Part shown: in pieces, positions 63,471 to 64,000 of the stretch | How positions within the stretch are numbered: the stretch's first letter is position 1 | Layout: each line of letters starts with the position of its first letter | Source: Tenacibaculum finnmarkense genomovar ulcerans | Lineage (GTDB): Bacteria; Bacteroidota; Bacteroidia; Flavobacteriales; Flavobacteriaceae | NCBI RefSeq assembly: GCF_900239495.1 | Contig: NZ_OENE01000013.1 | Coordinates: 1-64,000, forward strand | Direction of reading: 5' to 3' | DNA: 64,000 bases | The notes under the pieces: model-generated | What the model was told of the DNA's origin: nothing | What the model saw: the letters and a program-made list of their open reading frames with translations, nothing else | Database searches by the model: none | Made by a program: the position numbers and the translations under genes

Positions 63471-64000
63471 AAGGTTAGTGAAATAACTGTTTTAACGTGA
63501 ATAAAAGGAATAATTAAGCCACAAAGATACAATTAAATTAAAAGTTTTTAATTTATTAATCGGCTTGTGTTTGATTGATAAGATCAATAATAGATAGAAA
63601 CAGATAATAATACAGAAAATAACAGAAAATATATGAAACTAGGAGTAAAGGGCTGTTTTTTGATGATCAGGTTAAGAAGGTTGCAGGGTTCATAAAAAAA
63701 GCAAGCAAAATACAAAATACTCTTGATGTAAGACAGACAGATGATAAAAACATAATATTTGCTTTGCTCTAAAAGACTATTTTATTTTTAGGTAATATTA
63801 ATATGAATGAAATAAATCTTTTTTAGACGGATTAAGATTTGATACCAAAAACTATAATATAATATAATTTAAAATTAATTAATTTTTATCTATAATAATT
63901 ATATTATATCACATATATAATATACCACCTCTATACTCTATATACGTGTCCTATAATTAATATTATGTTAAATAGAGTTTATTAATATTAATTAAGAGAT
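63471..64000. other. Gene-free end of the window
   Basis: 530 bases without a credible gene. Apart from the promoter-like TATCTTTG for the minus-strand gene, it is very AT-rich from about 63840 to the end, with many TATA/ATAT words. No hairpin terminator, repeat copy or RNA gene is evident. Confidence 0.4.

Noticed and set aside
1..64000. CRISPR arrays, rRNA genes, integrase or transposase genes
   Set aside because: No regularly spaced short repeats with spacers, no rRNA words, and no recombinase or transposase motifs were found on either strand.

Overview
The window reads as a chromosomal segment of a low-GC member of the Bacteroidota, most likely a marine-type Flavobacteriaceae (Tenacibaculum/Polaribacter-like; genus not provable from here). 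The basis is: AT-rich DNA, the Bacteroidota promoter form TTG-N19-23-TAnnTTTG, UUG starts, a two-motif flavobacterial DnaJ, AcnB and mitochondrial-type aconitase side by side, YtxJ, split transketolase, OmpW and CarboxypepD_reg-type envelope proteins, and a dispersed intergenic element that resembles, from memory, the Flavo-1 type RNA/repeat. No rRNA operon, prophage, integrase or CRISPR array is visible.

Layout. 1-0.9 kb: repeats. 0.9-8 kb: pcrA/uvrD helicase, DUF4290 gene, murA with the fosfomycin-insensitive Asp, grpE-dnaJ. 8.2-8.7 kb: rnpB (RNase P RNA). 8.9-15.2 kb: two aconitases separated by a ~250-bp tandem repeat; an 18-codon relic resembling the start of the second aconitase sits in the leader of the first. 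15.7-16.9 kb: fabG and an XRE regulator. 16.9-19.2 kb: a gene-free stretch with an array of TTACAnnTGTAA palindromes, the same motif that brackets the regulator's own promoter. 19.2-24.1 kb: purL and an envelope protein. 24.2-24.4 kb: tRNA-Leu and tRNA-Lys. 24.5-41.2 kb: mostly housekeeping (aroK, S4 protein, PPIase-like lipoprotein, split transketolase, maf, UbiA-like, smpB, ompW, clpB, ytxJ, helicase, fumarylacetoacetase, glyA, antiporter).

41.2-43.9 kb: a stand-alone reverse transcriptase with a structured 470-bp non-coding leader, a candidate defence RT. 44-49 kb: acyltransferase, DEAD-box helicase, cold-shock genes and an odd zinc-ribbon SDR protein. 49.4-52.7 kb: a TetR-nitroreductase-alcohol dehydrogenase-DJ-1 operon that looks like reactive-aldehyde/electrophile detoxification, with a perfect operator palindrome.

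52.9-57 kb is the most unusual part: six tightly spaced co-directional genes encoding a membrane-anchored dCTP-deaminase-fold protein lacking its catalytic residues, a MazG-like protein, a 5-hmdU-kinase/thymine-pyrophosphorylase-like helical protein, a ThsB-type TIR protein, an Nmad2-type nucleotide-modification protein interrupted by one in-frame TGA, and a small membrane protein. I read this as a candidate defence cassette built on sensing or processing modified nucleotides; that function is inference. 57-64 kb: a TPR histidine kinase/LuxR regulator pair, an orphan Imm51 gene, a third cold-shock gene, an Lrp regulator divergent from a threonine dehydrogenase-like gene across a perfect inverted repeat, and a single-domain DEAD-box relic.
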